A DNA stretch of 8,465 bases, from the NCBI GenBank assembly GCA_046496745.1, contig JAWOGQ010000018.1, forward strand, positions 1 through 8,465, given 5' to 3'. Source of the stretch: JBNJGT01 sp046496745 (GTDB lineage: Archaea; Nanobdellota; Nanobdellia; Woesearchaeales; JACJVW01). Of this stretch, positions 1-5,097 are shown piece after piece. The notes under the pieces are model-generated. The model was not told the origin of the DNA and searched no databases. It was given only the letters and a program-made list of their open reading frames with translations. Numbering within the stretch: position 1 is the stretch's first letter; each line of letters starts with the position of its first letter. The translations under genes and the position numbers were made by a program.

Positions 1-281
1 CATAGCATAATAGTGCTATCAATAAAAAACGATAGATATACATTTAAGCTGTTGAGAAATATAAATTGCCTACACTCTACTCAAAATAGTAATAACGTGA
101 GTTCGACGTAATTTTTCAAGTTCAGGTTGATGTAAAATGGTGAAGATTAAGTTATCGGGATAAGATGAAGAGATGTAACGCAAATATTCAATATTTTACA
201 CAAAGCAATCAATGAAACGCTTATAAACAGCAATCTTCTTCTTAAAAATAATTCGATTTATCCCGATAATACTCATTATTT
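1..281. other. AT-rich stretch with no recognisable gene; interrupted minus-strand frame
   Basis: This stretch is visibly richer in A and T than the genes to its right and I recognise no gene in it. On the minus strand an ATG at 276 opens 26 codons (rich in Ile, Lys and Phe) to a TAA at 196-198. The same frame then runs another 42 codons to a TAG at 70-72. The second part reads like protein (it contains YLRYISSSYPDN and LEKLRRTHVITILSRV) but matches no family I know. It could be a decayed gene or chance. Positions 2-7 and 14-19 (ATAGCA / TGCTAT) form a 6-bp stem with a 6-base loop. A 12-base motif occurs in opposite orientations at 152-163 and 258-269. Confidence 0.4.
152..269. repeat. Inverted 12-base motif, TTATCGGGATAA / TTATCCCGATAA
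   Basis: TTATCGGGATAA at 152-163 is matched by its exact reverse complement at 258-269. Each copy is itself nearly palindromic (TTATC-GG-GATAA), so the two copies also look alike when read in the same direction. Similarity does not extend beyond 12-13 bases on either side. They could be two operator sites, short terminal repeats of a lost element, or coincidence favoured by the near-palindromic form. The right copy lies in the loop of the hairpin just past the asnB stop. Confidence 0.35.
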
Positions 282-291
282 TTAATCGAAT
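244..291 (-). terminator. Possible hairpin plus U-tract terminator after asnB
   Basis: Read on the minus strand, ATTCGATT (291-284) overlaps the asnB stop codon and pairs with AATCGAAT (258-251) across a 25-base loop. The second arm is followed by TATTTTTAA (250-242). An 8-bp stem with a U-rich tail at the end of a gene is a reasonable terminator. In archaea the U-rich tract alone often suffices, so the hairpin may be incidental. Confidence 0.35.
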
Positions 292-1061
292 CTTACTATT
301 TCTAAGCGTTCTGAGCTCACGCCTGCTGTATAACAGGTGAAGGGGATACCAAGCTCTTTTAGTACGAGGGCAAGGAAAGTGGAGTCTATCCCTCCAGAGA
401 AGAGCAGGCCTATCTTCTTGTCAGGGATCCTTTTTTTTATGGCTGCATAAAGTCTTTCCTTGAGTTCTTTTGGGATGTCTCTTGTTTCCATCTCATTGCA
501 TCTGAAAAAGTCCCTTTTTTCAAGGGTATATGTTTGATCCTTAAGTGATATGATGCATATCTTTCTGGGGTTGAGTTCAAAGGATTGGCCTGTCAGCTTT
601 TCAAGGACATCGTTTTCTGAGGCAAATGCCTTTGGGTTGAAGAACAATGGTTTTATGCCCAGGATGTCACGGGCAAGAAATACACTGTCATCTTTCCAGT
701 AGGCAATGGCAAATGGCCCGTCAAAGTGCTTGATTGCTTCCTGAAAACCCAGGAGCTCTATCAGGTGGAAGGCGGTTTCAGCATCATTCTTGGCATCTAG
801 GCCAAATCTTTCATTGAGCTGCTCGTGATTGTATATCTCTCCATTCATGACAAACCTGCCTTTGATAGGCTGGAGAACATGATTTACTATGGCATGGAGA
901 TTATGGGCAATCAGGTCTTTCTTATCAGGTGGTGTCTGGTAGGTCTCTTTTCCGTCACCAAAGCCCTGGCCGTCCTTACCCCTGTGTCTCATAAGGTAGA
1001 GGCCTTTCTTGATACGTTCAGCTGTATCCTCATATCCGAAAAGACCTATAATCCCGCACAT
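282..1061 (-). CDS. asnB: Asparagine synthase (glutamine-hydrolysing), C-terminally truncated
   Basis: The N-terminal half is a class II glutamine amidotransferase. Cys2 in MCGIIG is the expected nucleophile after Met removal, followed by RHRG (25-28), MNGEIYN (72-78), NDAE (92-95) and the ARDILGIKPLFF segment (130-141). The second domain begins with the ATP-pyrophosphatase loop SGGIDS (222-227). Full-length AsnB proteins are around 500-600 residues. This one ends at 259, only about 32 residues after the loop, so most of the aspartate- and ATP-binding domain is missing. The last dozen codons turn AT-rich along with the DNA beyond, which suggests a breakpoint near 285-312. The amidotransferase half may still fold and hydrolyse glutamine, but asparagine synthesis is unlikely. 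The alternative is a naturally short archaeal relative. A TATA-like TTTAAATAA about 25 bases before the ATG suggests its own leaderless promoter although it follows sepF closely. There is no clear Shine-Dalgarno site. Confidence 0.85.
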   Translation of the reverse strand: MCGIIGLFGYEDTAERIKKGLYLMRHRGKDGQGFGDGKETYQTPPDKKDLIAHNLHAIVNHVLQPIKGRFVMNGEIYNHEQLNERFGLDAKNDAETAFHLIELLGFQEAIKHFDGPFAIAYWKDDSVFLARDILGIKPLFFNPKAFASENDVLEKLTGQSFELNPRKICIISLKDQTYTLEKRDFFRCNEMETRDIPKELKERLYAAIKKRIPDKKIGLLFSGGIDSTFLALVLKELGIPFTCYTAGVSSERLEIVRFD

Positions 1062-1080
1062 GGATTAAGATATTCAAGAA

Positions 1081-1089
1081 TTATTTAAA
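1081..1089 (-). promoter_or_regulatory. TATA box for asnB (leaderless spacing)
   Basis: Minus-strand TTTAAATAA is centred about 25 bases before the asnB ATG, so transcription would begin at the start codon. It lies just past the stop of the upstream microprotein. AT-rich boxes occur by chance in this DNA; support comes from the same spacing at several other genes here. Confidence 0.4.
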
Positions 1090-1092
1090 AAG

Positions 1093-1161
1093 CTATTCTT
1101 CCTGTCCGCAACATTCCTCATAAGGAAGTCCGGATCCGCAGGGGCATTCGTCTTCTTCCAT
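1093..1161 (-). CDS. SEC-C zinc-motif microprotein (22 aa)
   Basis: A 22-codon frame runs from an ATG that shares one base with the sepF stop (TGATG) to a TAG at 1095-1093. The peptide holds CPCGSGLPYEECCG, a near-perfect SEC-C motif (CxCxSG...CC), flanked by acidic residues (MEEDE before, QEE after). SEC-C is a short zinc-binding motif usually found at the C-terminus of larger proteins such as SecA, where it contacts SecB or ribosomes. Here it is nearly the whole protein. The exact motif spacing, the coupling-type overlap with sepF and an immediate stop argue for a real gene. A role in protein-protein or ribosome contact is possible but not shown. The alternative is a C-terminal piece of SepF reached by a frameshift: this frame differs from that of sepF, so a single indel would fuse them. 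Confidence 0.7.
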   Translation of the reverse strand: MEEDECPCGSGLPYEECCGQEE

Positions 1162-1562
1162 CAGAGTTCAGATTCTGATATAAGGGATTGTTGCTTGGTC
1201 TTGTAGATGGTTGCAAAAGATGGTGCTGCTACAATCCATTCATCCCCAAATCCTGCGACTTCGCCGTCAATGGCATCACAGGTCTTCTTGAGCTTGTTTA
1301 TTGCCCGCTTTAGTTCAGGCAGGTCCTTATCTTTAAGGGGTTTTATGTTTATGAATGCGACGGTATCACTCTTTCTGAGTGCTTCAAGAATCTCTTTTAT
1401 ATCCTCGAATTCCTTTAGTATGAAACGCCTGACAATTACTTTTCTTTGAACGTCCTCTGCTTCACCATCCAGTTCCACGTAGCCATCCTCGTTCTCGAGG
1501 TTCTCCTGAGGCTCATTCATAGAGTTTAGTTTTGATTTAATCCCTGTAATGAACTTTCGCAT
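1161..1562 (-). CDS. sepF: SepF-like cell division protein (DUF552)
   Basis: This 133-residue protein has the layout of archaeal SepF. A short basic, amphipathic N-terminal helix (MRKFITGIKSKLNSM, 1-15) suits membrane binding. An acidic linker with the YVELDG segment (28-33) follows, and then a compact alpha/beta domain (about 40-122) with the family pattern: FEDIKEILEALRKSDTVAF, INIKPLKDKDLPELKRAI, and the glycine-rich GEVAGFGDEWIVAAPS. In archaea with FtsZ, SepF anchors FtsZ filaments to the membrane at the division site and dimerises through this domain. The start is fixed by a strong AGGAGGG eight bases before the ATG and a TATA box upstream giving a leader of about 20 bases. Its stop overlaps the ATG of the SEC-C microprotein, and asnB follows. 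No ftsZ is in view. Confidence 0.85.
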   Translation of the reverse strand: MRKFITGIKSKLNSMNEPQENLENEDGYVELDGEAEDVQRKVIVRRFILKEFEDIKEILEALRKSDTVAFINIKPLKDKDLPELKRAINKLKKTCDAIDGEVAGFGDEWIVAAPSFATIYKTKQQSLISESEL

Positions 1563-1570
1563 TTTATGAA

Positions 1571-1611
1571 CCCTCCTAACAATCTAAAAGCATTTAACTT
1601 ATTATATAAAA
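1571..1611 (-). promoter_or_regulatory. sepF promoter (TATA) and strong Shine-Dalgarno site
   Basis: Minus-strand TTTATATAAT (1611-1601 region) lies about 45 bases before the sepF ATG, which places transcription start near 1580. AGGAGGG at 1577-1571 is eight bases from the ATG. This is the only leading gene in the window with both a leader and an obvious ribosome binding site. Confidence 0.6.
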
Positions 1612-1649
1612 CTTTTGTTTTTTGTGTTGGTGTTGTTAAGCACTAAATC

Positions 1650-1657
1650 TTTATAAA
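1650..1657. promoter_or_regulatory. Palindromic TATA box TTTATAAA upstream of sepF
   Basis: TTTATAAA is a perfect palindrome and could serve either strand. On the minus strand it would start a transcript near 1628, giving sepF a second promoter with a leader of roughly 65 bases. On the plus strand it would start near 1680 and run antisense into the end of the permease gene; no open frame or known RNA follows there. Confidence 0.3.
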
Positions 1658-1687
1658 TCTTTTTTGCTGGGCATGAAATTGTAGAAA

Positions 1688-1698
1688 TAAAAAGGACT
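1688..1698 (-). terminator. Possible U-tract terminator after the permease pair
   Basis: About 40 bases past the stop of the second permease gene the minus strand reads CCTTTTTATTTC. Archaeal transcription commonly stops at such U-rich tracts without a hairpin. This would separate the permease transcript from sepF. Confidence 0.35.
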
Positions 1699-1736
1699 GG
1701 AGTTACATTTTAGCCGGGGGAGTGCTATGGGTAAGC

Positions 1737-2234
1737 TTAATCAGTTCTGCATGTCTTCTCAATGATGAGTCCGCTTATTATCGCGAAAATGAAGATATGG
1801 GCACAAATTATGATTGTGAAGGGGATACCAAAATAATATGCCATGACAGGAAGAAAGGTTATCTGCAGGTTACGGTTGTAGAGGAATGAGACTATAAGTG
1901 CATCTTTCATACCTTTCTTTTTCAAGTCTCCAAGAAGAGGAAAGACCACGTACGGGGGTGCAGGTATCAAGACTCCTGCAATTATCGTATAGATCCATCC
2001 CTTTATGCCTGAATCATGGCCAAGGTGCTTGTTGATCTTCTTTGGGTCAAGGAAGATGTTCACAAGGAACATTACAAAGAATACTCCTATTATCAGGGGA
2101 AGAATCCCTTTCATTGTATTGAGAAAGCCCATGAATGCGGAAGAGGTATAGTCCTTTTCTATGAGAAATGCGATTAGGTAAAGCATTACCACTATCAAGA
2201 AGAAAGTGGTTCCTCCGTTTATTGTCTTTTTCAT
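1737..2234 (-). CDS. Half-size permease, C-terminal half (DUF318/ArsP-type)
   Basis: The protein is 165 residues (MKKTINGG...), with about five hydrophobic segments near residues 10-27, 43-63, 80-100, 110-130 and 135-155. Between them sits the conserved GIKGWIYTIIAGVLIPAPPYVVFPLLGDLKKKGM stretch followed by SFLYNRN, which resembles the second repeat of the predicted-permease family PF03773. The start was chosen because its ATG overlaps the stop of the upstream half (ATGA). The longer frame from 2372 merely reads through the other gene and begins with a polar, non-membrane segment. Members of this family export small molecules, and some (ArsP) export organoarsenicals, but the substrate here is unknown. 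It presumably pairs with the upstream product to form one transporter. Confidence 0.75.
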   Translation of the reverse strand: MKKTINGGTTFFLIVVMLYLIAFLIEKDYTSSAFMGFLNTMKGILPLIIGVFFVMFLVNIFLDPKKINKHLGHDSGIKGWIYTIIAGVLIPAPPYVVFPLLGDLKKKGMKDALIVSFLYNRNLQITFLPVMAYYFGIPFTIIICAHIFIFAIISGLIIEKTCRTD

Positions 2235-2647
2235 AGTAGGTTCAAAATGAATATAGTGGATATTGATATGATTATTGCAATTAGAAAGTTCAATCCATTG
2301 CGGTATATTGCGAATCTTTTTCCAAGAAAGCGCATCTCCAAAGGAATCATGGATAAGCCGACAGTTGTCCATGCAAGGATGAAGGCAGTGACAGCAAGAA
2401 GGCTTATTCCGCTTTCAAGCAGCTCTCCTCCTGCTACATACGCAGTGATAGGGATCCCAAAAGCGATACTTCCTCCGATTGCTCCTATTATGGGATCGAG
2501 GAAGTAGTTATTCGTGAATAATGAAGGGTAGTATTGTTGGAATAGGGGGTTGATGAGGTTTATCAGGAGGAGAATGCCCAGGATTAGAGGGATGGACATC
2601 TTGAGTGTACGATAGGTCTTGGATGCTGCCTCGTTGATCTTACTCAT
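2231..2647 (-). CDS. Half-size permease, N-terminal half (DUF318/ArsP-type)
   Basis: The protein is 138 residues with hydrophobic segments near 17-36, 52-73, 79-99 and 115-138. The core GIPITAYVAGGELLESGISLLAVTAF is the family repeat (a Pro/Gly re-entrant-like stretch, then a short loop, then another helix), and it is echoed in the second gene by LIPAPPYVVFPLLGDLKKKGM. The basic N-terminus (MSKINEAASKTYRTLK) is probably cytoplasmic. It lacks the cysteine-rich CSCG stretch of bacterial ArsP-like permeases, so an arsenic role is not supported by residues. It ends in TGA overlapping the ATG of the second half, which allows coupled, equal synthesis. A TATA box about 27 bases before the ATG suggests a leaderless message. 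Confidence 0.75.
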   Translation of the reverse strand: MSKINEAASKTYRTLKMSIPLILGILLLINLINPLFQQYYPSLFTNNYFLDPIIGAIGGSIAFGIPITAYVAGGELLESGISLLAVTAFILAWTTVGLSMIPLEMRFLGKRFAIYRNGLNFLIAIIISISTIFILNLL

Positions 2648-2670
2648 GGTTAATCAGAATGGTAGGTGTT

Positions 2671-2680
2671 ATTTATAATT
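2671..2680 (-). promoter_or_regulatory. TATA box for the permease pair
   Basis: Minus-strand AATTATAAAT is centred about 27 bases before the ATG at 2647, placing transcription start at or within a few bases of the start codon. No Shine-Dalgarno site is visible. Confidence 0.5.
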
Positions 2681-2695
2681 TGGTCTTGTGAAATG

Positions 2696-2725
2696 TATAT
2701 TTATTTTGTTGACATAAGCTTTATG
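2696..2725. promoter_or_regulatory. Possible operator in the divergent spacer
   Basis: The 226-base spacer between the divergent permease and transporter genes has no credible open frame. It contains a TATA-like TATATTTAT (2696-2704) and CATAA-GCT-TTATG (2713-2725), a perfect 5-bp inverted repeat around three bases. Such a palindrome between divergent promoters could bind a regulator, but the arms are short and chance is possible. Confidence 0.2.
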
Positions 2726-2840
2726 CAATCCGGTTAGATTACAGCGGGTCAGATTTGTGGGTAGTTGAATAGGTCAAAAGTGCAATTATGGTTTTTGAAA
2801 TTTCATTATTTCGTAATCTTTTTAGTATGTTTCTAAAGAA

Positions 2841-2868
2841 TATATATTCATAATCTTTATGCGAGGTG
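2841..2868 (+). promoter_or_regulatory. TATA box and GAGGTG site deciding the transporter start
   Basis: TATATATT (2841-2848) lies about 30 bases before the ATG at 2874 and only 15 before the ATG at 2859. GAGGTG (2863-2868) lies five bases before 2874. Both signals favour 2874 as the start. If transcription starts near 2870, as the TATA position suggests, the GAGGTG would be outside the message and translation would be almost leaderless. Confidence 0.5.
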
Positions 2869-2873
2869 TTAGG

Positions 2874-4202
2874 ATGTTATATTTTTTGCAGAGAAACCTG
2901 ACTTATACGATACCTTTGTTTATGATAGGGGGATTGTTTTTTGGGTATTTTCTTGATCCTTCTTTCCTGAAGGCTTTTATAATGCCCCTGACTTTCCTCA
3001 TGGTCTATCCTATGATGGTGAATCTTCAGATCAGGAAGGTCTTTTCAAAGGGAGATGGTAAGGTACAGGTTGCAACACAGGTCCTGAACTTTCTTGTAAT
3101 CCCTTTTATAGCCTTTGGGATAGGAATCTTCTTCTTTCCTGAAAGTCCTTTATTAGCTCTTGGGTTGCTTTTAACAGCACTACTTCCTACAAGCGGGATG
3201 ACTATCTCATGGACTGGGTTTGCCAGGGGGAATATAAATGCCGCAATCAAAATGACTGTAATCGGACTTGTTGCAGGTTCTCTTGCAACTCCATTGTATG
3301 CGAAATGGCTGATGGGTACGGTGATCGAGATTCCTCTGATGGATGTTTTCAGACAGATCGTGATCATAGTTTTTCTTCCTATGGTTGCAGGATATGTAAC
3401 CCAGCGCCTGATCATATCATGGTATGGTGAGGCAAAGTATCATAAGGATATTAAGAACAAGTTTCCGATGCTATCTACTCTGGGTGTTTTGGGTATAGTA
3501 TTTGTTGCCATGTCACTGAAGGCAAAAACAGTGATTGCAGACCCTTCTGTGCTTTTGTCACTTCTGATTCCATTGATGATATTGTACCTTGTCAATTTTG
3601 CGATCAGTACGGCTGCAGGGAAATTCCTTTTTGAAAGAGGAGATGGGATTGCATTGGTCTATGGGACTGTTATGAGGAATCTTTCAATCGCACTTGCGAT
3701 AGCTATGACAGTATTTGGTGAGCAGGGTTCAGAGATTGCACTAATAATTGCAATGGCTTATATCATCCAGGTCCAGGCAGCAGCATGGTATGTTAAATTT
3801 AATGAGCGAATCTTTGGTCCAGTTCCTGAGGATACGGCTGGAGACCTTATGCAGGAAGGTGTATTTGCCCTTCATGATACAGAATCTTTACAGGATGCGA
3901 TCCGCATGCTTAGTGAGGAACATATCCATTCGATAGGTGTTCTTGATGAAAAGGAGGGTCTGAAGGGTGTCTTGAGTGCTGAAATGGTAGTTAACTTTCT
4001 GGCTGAGAATATACCGGTTGAAACACATTTACGTGATCTAAACTTGAGACCTGTTGTGAAGTGTAAAAATACGTGCACAATACAAAAAGTTCTAAAAACA
4101 ATGAAAAAAACGCATCAGTATAAAGTTATTGTGACAGATGCTGCAGGAAAGCCGAAAGGTGTTCTGACTGAAACAGATCTGGCAGCAAGAGAGGTGATTT
4201 GA
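2874..4202 (+). CDS. BASS/ACR3-superfamily transporter with C-terminal CBS pair
   Basis: The 442-residue protein begins MLYFLQRN. Residues 1 to about 312 hold roughly ten hydrophobic segments of the bile acid:sodium symporter/arsenical-resistance-3 superfamily. LLPTSGMTISWTGFARGN (about 104-120) aligns with the ACR3 helix-4 motif, but the cysteine of its APCTAMV signature is absent, so arsenite export is doubtful. VYGTVMRNLSIALAIAM (about 263-279) is the second family crossover region. Residues about 325-378 and 388-442 form two CBS motifs, each ending in the typical KGVLSAEMVV or KGVLTETDLA. CBS pairs bind adenine nucleotides and gate transporters or enzymes, so transport is probably regulated by energy state. 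Known BASS substrates include organic anions such as pyruvate and ketopantoate. The stop is directly followed by the trxB ATG, so the gene leads an operon with trxB and gdh. Confidence 0.8.
   Translation: MLYFLQRNLTYTIPLFMIGGLFFGYFLDPSFLKAFIMPLTFLMVYPMMVNLQIRKVFSKGDGKVQVATQVLNFLVIPFIAFGIGIFFFPESPLLALGLLLTALLPTSGMTISWTGFARGNINAAIKMTVIGLVAGSLATPLYAKWLMGTVIEIPLMDVFRQIVIIVFLPMVAGYVTQRLIISWYGEAKYHKDIKNKFPMLSTLGVLGIVFVAMSLKAKTVIADPSVLLSLLIPLMILYLVNFAISTAAGKFLFERGDGIALVYGTVMRNLSIALAIAMTVFGEQGSEIALIIAMAYIIQVQAAAWYVKFNERIFGPVPEDTAGDLMQEGVFALHDTESLQDAIRMLSEEHIHSIGVLDEKEGLKGVLSAEMVVNFLAENIPVETHLRDLNLRPVVKCKNTCTIQKVLKTMKKTHQYKVIVTDAAGKPKGVLTETDLAAREVI
4191..4196 (+). promoter_or_regulatory. Shine-Dalgarno site for trxB
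   Basis: GAGGTG within the last codons of the transporter gene lies six bases before the trxB ATG. It supports the chosen start and internal translation in a shared message. Confidence 0.6.
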
Positions 4203-5096
4203 ATGGTTTATGATTTGGTAATTGTTGGGACAGGACCAGCAGGTCTTACTGCTGGGGTCTATGCAGGAAGGTATATGCTTAATACAGTGATAATAGGCTC
4301 ACAGCCTGGGGGGACAATAGCTGAGGCTCATAAGGTATGTAATTTTCCGACATATAAGGATATAACAGGGATAGAACTATCGCAGAAGCTTACAGAACAG
4401 GCACAGGAGAATGCAGAGATATCTTATGGGACAGTCAAGTCAATCAGGAAAGGTACTACTGGCTTTGAGTTGGTCACTGATAGCAAGACTTACAAGGCAA
4501 AAAAGGTAATCCTTGCCCATGGACGAAAGAAACGTAAGCTTAATGCAAAGGGAGAAAACGAGTTCCTGGGAAAAGGTGTTAGTTATTGTGCTACCTGTGA
4601 CGGGGCTTTTTTCAAGGATAAGGCTGTTGCAGTTGTTGGAGGAAGTGATGCTGCATTGACTGCCGCGCTCTTGCTTGCAGAATACGCCAAAAAAGTGTAT
4701 ATAGTCTATAGAAAGAACAGGTTCTTTCGTGCAGAACCCTTGTGGGTCCGGAAGGTGGAGGAGAATAGCATCATAGAACCTGTATTCAACAGCCAGGTTA
4801 CTGAGATCAAGGGTAGTGATTTTGTTGAGAAGGTGATCCTTGATTCCGGTGAGCTGAATGTTGATGGAATCTTTATCGAGATTGGCTATGATCCAGATGA
4901 GACCCTTACAGAACAGCTTGGTCTTGAAATGGAGAAGGGATATATAGTTACTGATAAGAATCAACGTACAAGCGTGCATGGTGTATTTGCTGCAGGAGAT
5001 GGCACGAATAATCCTTTGAAACAGGCTGTGACAGCTGCTGCTGAAGGAGCAATTGCAGCAAGTTCTGCTTACCAGGAACTGATGGAGGAGAATTGA
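4203..5096 (+). CDS. trxB: Thioredoxin reductase (low-molecular-weight type)
   Basis: The protein is 297 residues, typical for the family. GTGPAG (9-14) binds FAD, CATCDG with Cys129 and Cys132 is the redox-active pair, GGSDAA (146-151) opens the pyridine-nucleotide domain, and FAAGDG (262-267) is the second FAD motif. The basic segment VYRKNRFFRAE corresponds to the HRRxxFRA motif that contacts the NADPH 2'-phosphate. It keeps an Arg-Lys pair and the FRA, so NADPH use is likely. The usual GGGxSA is GGSDAA here, a mild departure. The enzyme transfers electrons from NADPH through FAD to thioredoxin or a glutaredoxin-like protein in the cytoplasm. The neighbouring gdh could supply NADPH, and no thioredoxin gene is nearby. 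The ATG follows the transporter stop with no gap. Confidence 0.92.
   Translation: MVYDLVIVGTGPAGLTAGVYAGRYMLNTVIIGSQPGGTIAEAHKVCNFPTYKDITGIELSQKLTEQAQENAEISYGTVKSIRKGTTGFELVTDSKTYKAKKVILAHGRKKRKLNAKGENEFLGKGVSYCATCDGAFFKDKAVAVVGGSDAALTAALLLAEYAKKVYIVYRKNRFFRAEPLWVRKVEENSIIEPVFNSQVTEIKGSDFVEKVILDSGELNVDGIFIEIGYDPDETLTEQLGLEMEKGYIVTDKNQRTSVHGVFAAGDGTNNPLKQAVTAAAEGAIAASSAYQELMEEN
5084..5090 (+). promoter_or_regulatory. Shine-Dalgarno site for gdh
   Basis: GGAGGAG in the last codons of trxB is seven bases before the gdh ATG, a strong and well-spaced site supporting coupled translation in the operon. Confidence 0.65.
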
Positions 5097-5097
5097 A

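Noticed and set aside
1..281. Insertion sequence or CRISPR array in the AT-rich left end
   Set aside because: No transposase motif, no regularly spaced repeats and no target duplication could be seen; only one short inverted pair.
1714..1736. GC-rich GCCGGGGGAGTGCTATGGG resembling a tRNA 5' end
   Set aside because: No matching acceptor strand, anticodon arm or T-loop follows; it is the spacer just past the permease stop.
2235..2372. Upstream extension of the second permease gene to an ATG at 2372
   Set aside because: The added 46 residues are polar and read through the first permease half in another frame; the ATGA overlap gives the natural start.
2859..2873. Upstream ATG for the BASS-CBS transporter
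   Set aside because: It is only 15 bases from the TATA box centre and would contain the GAGGTG site within its own coding sequence; 2874 fits both signals better.
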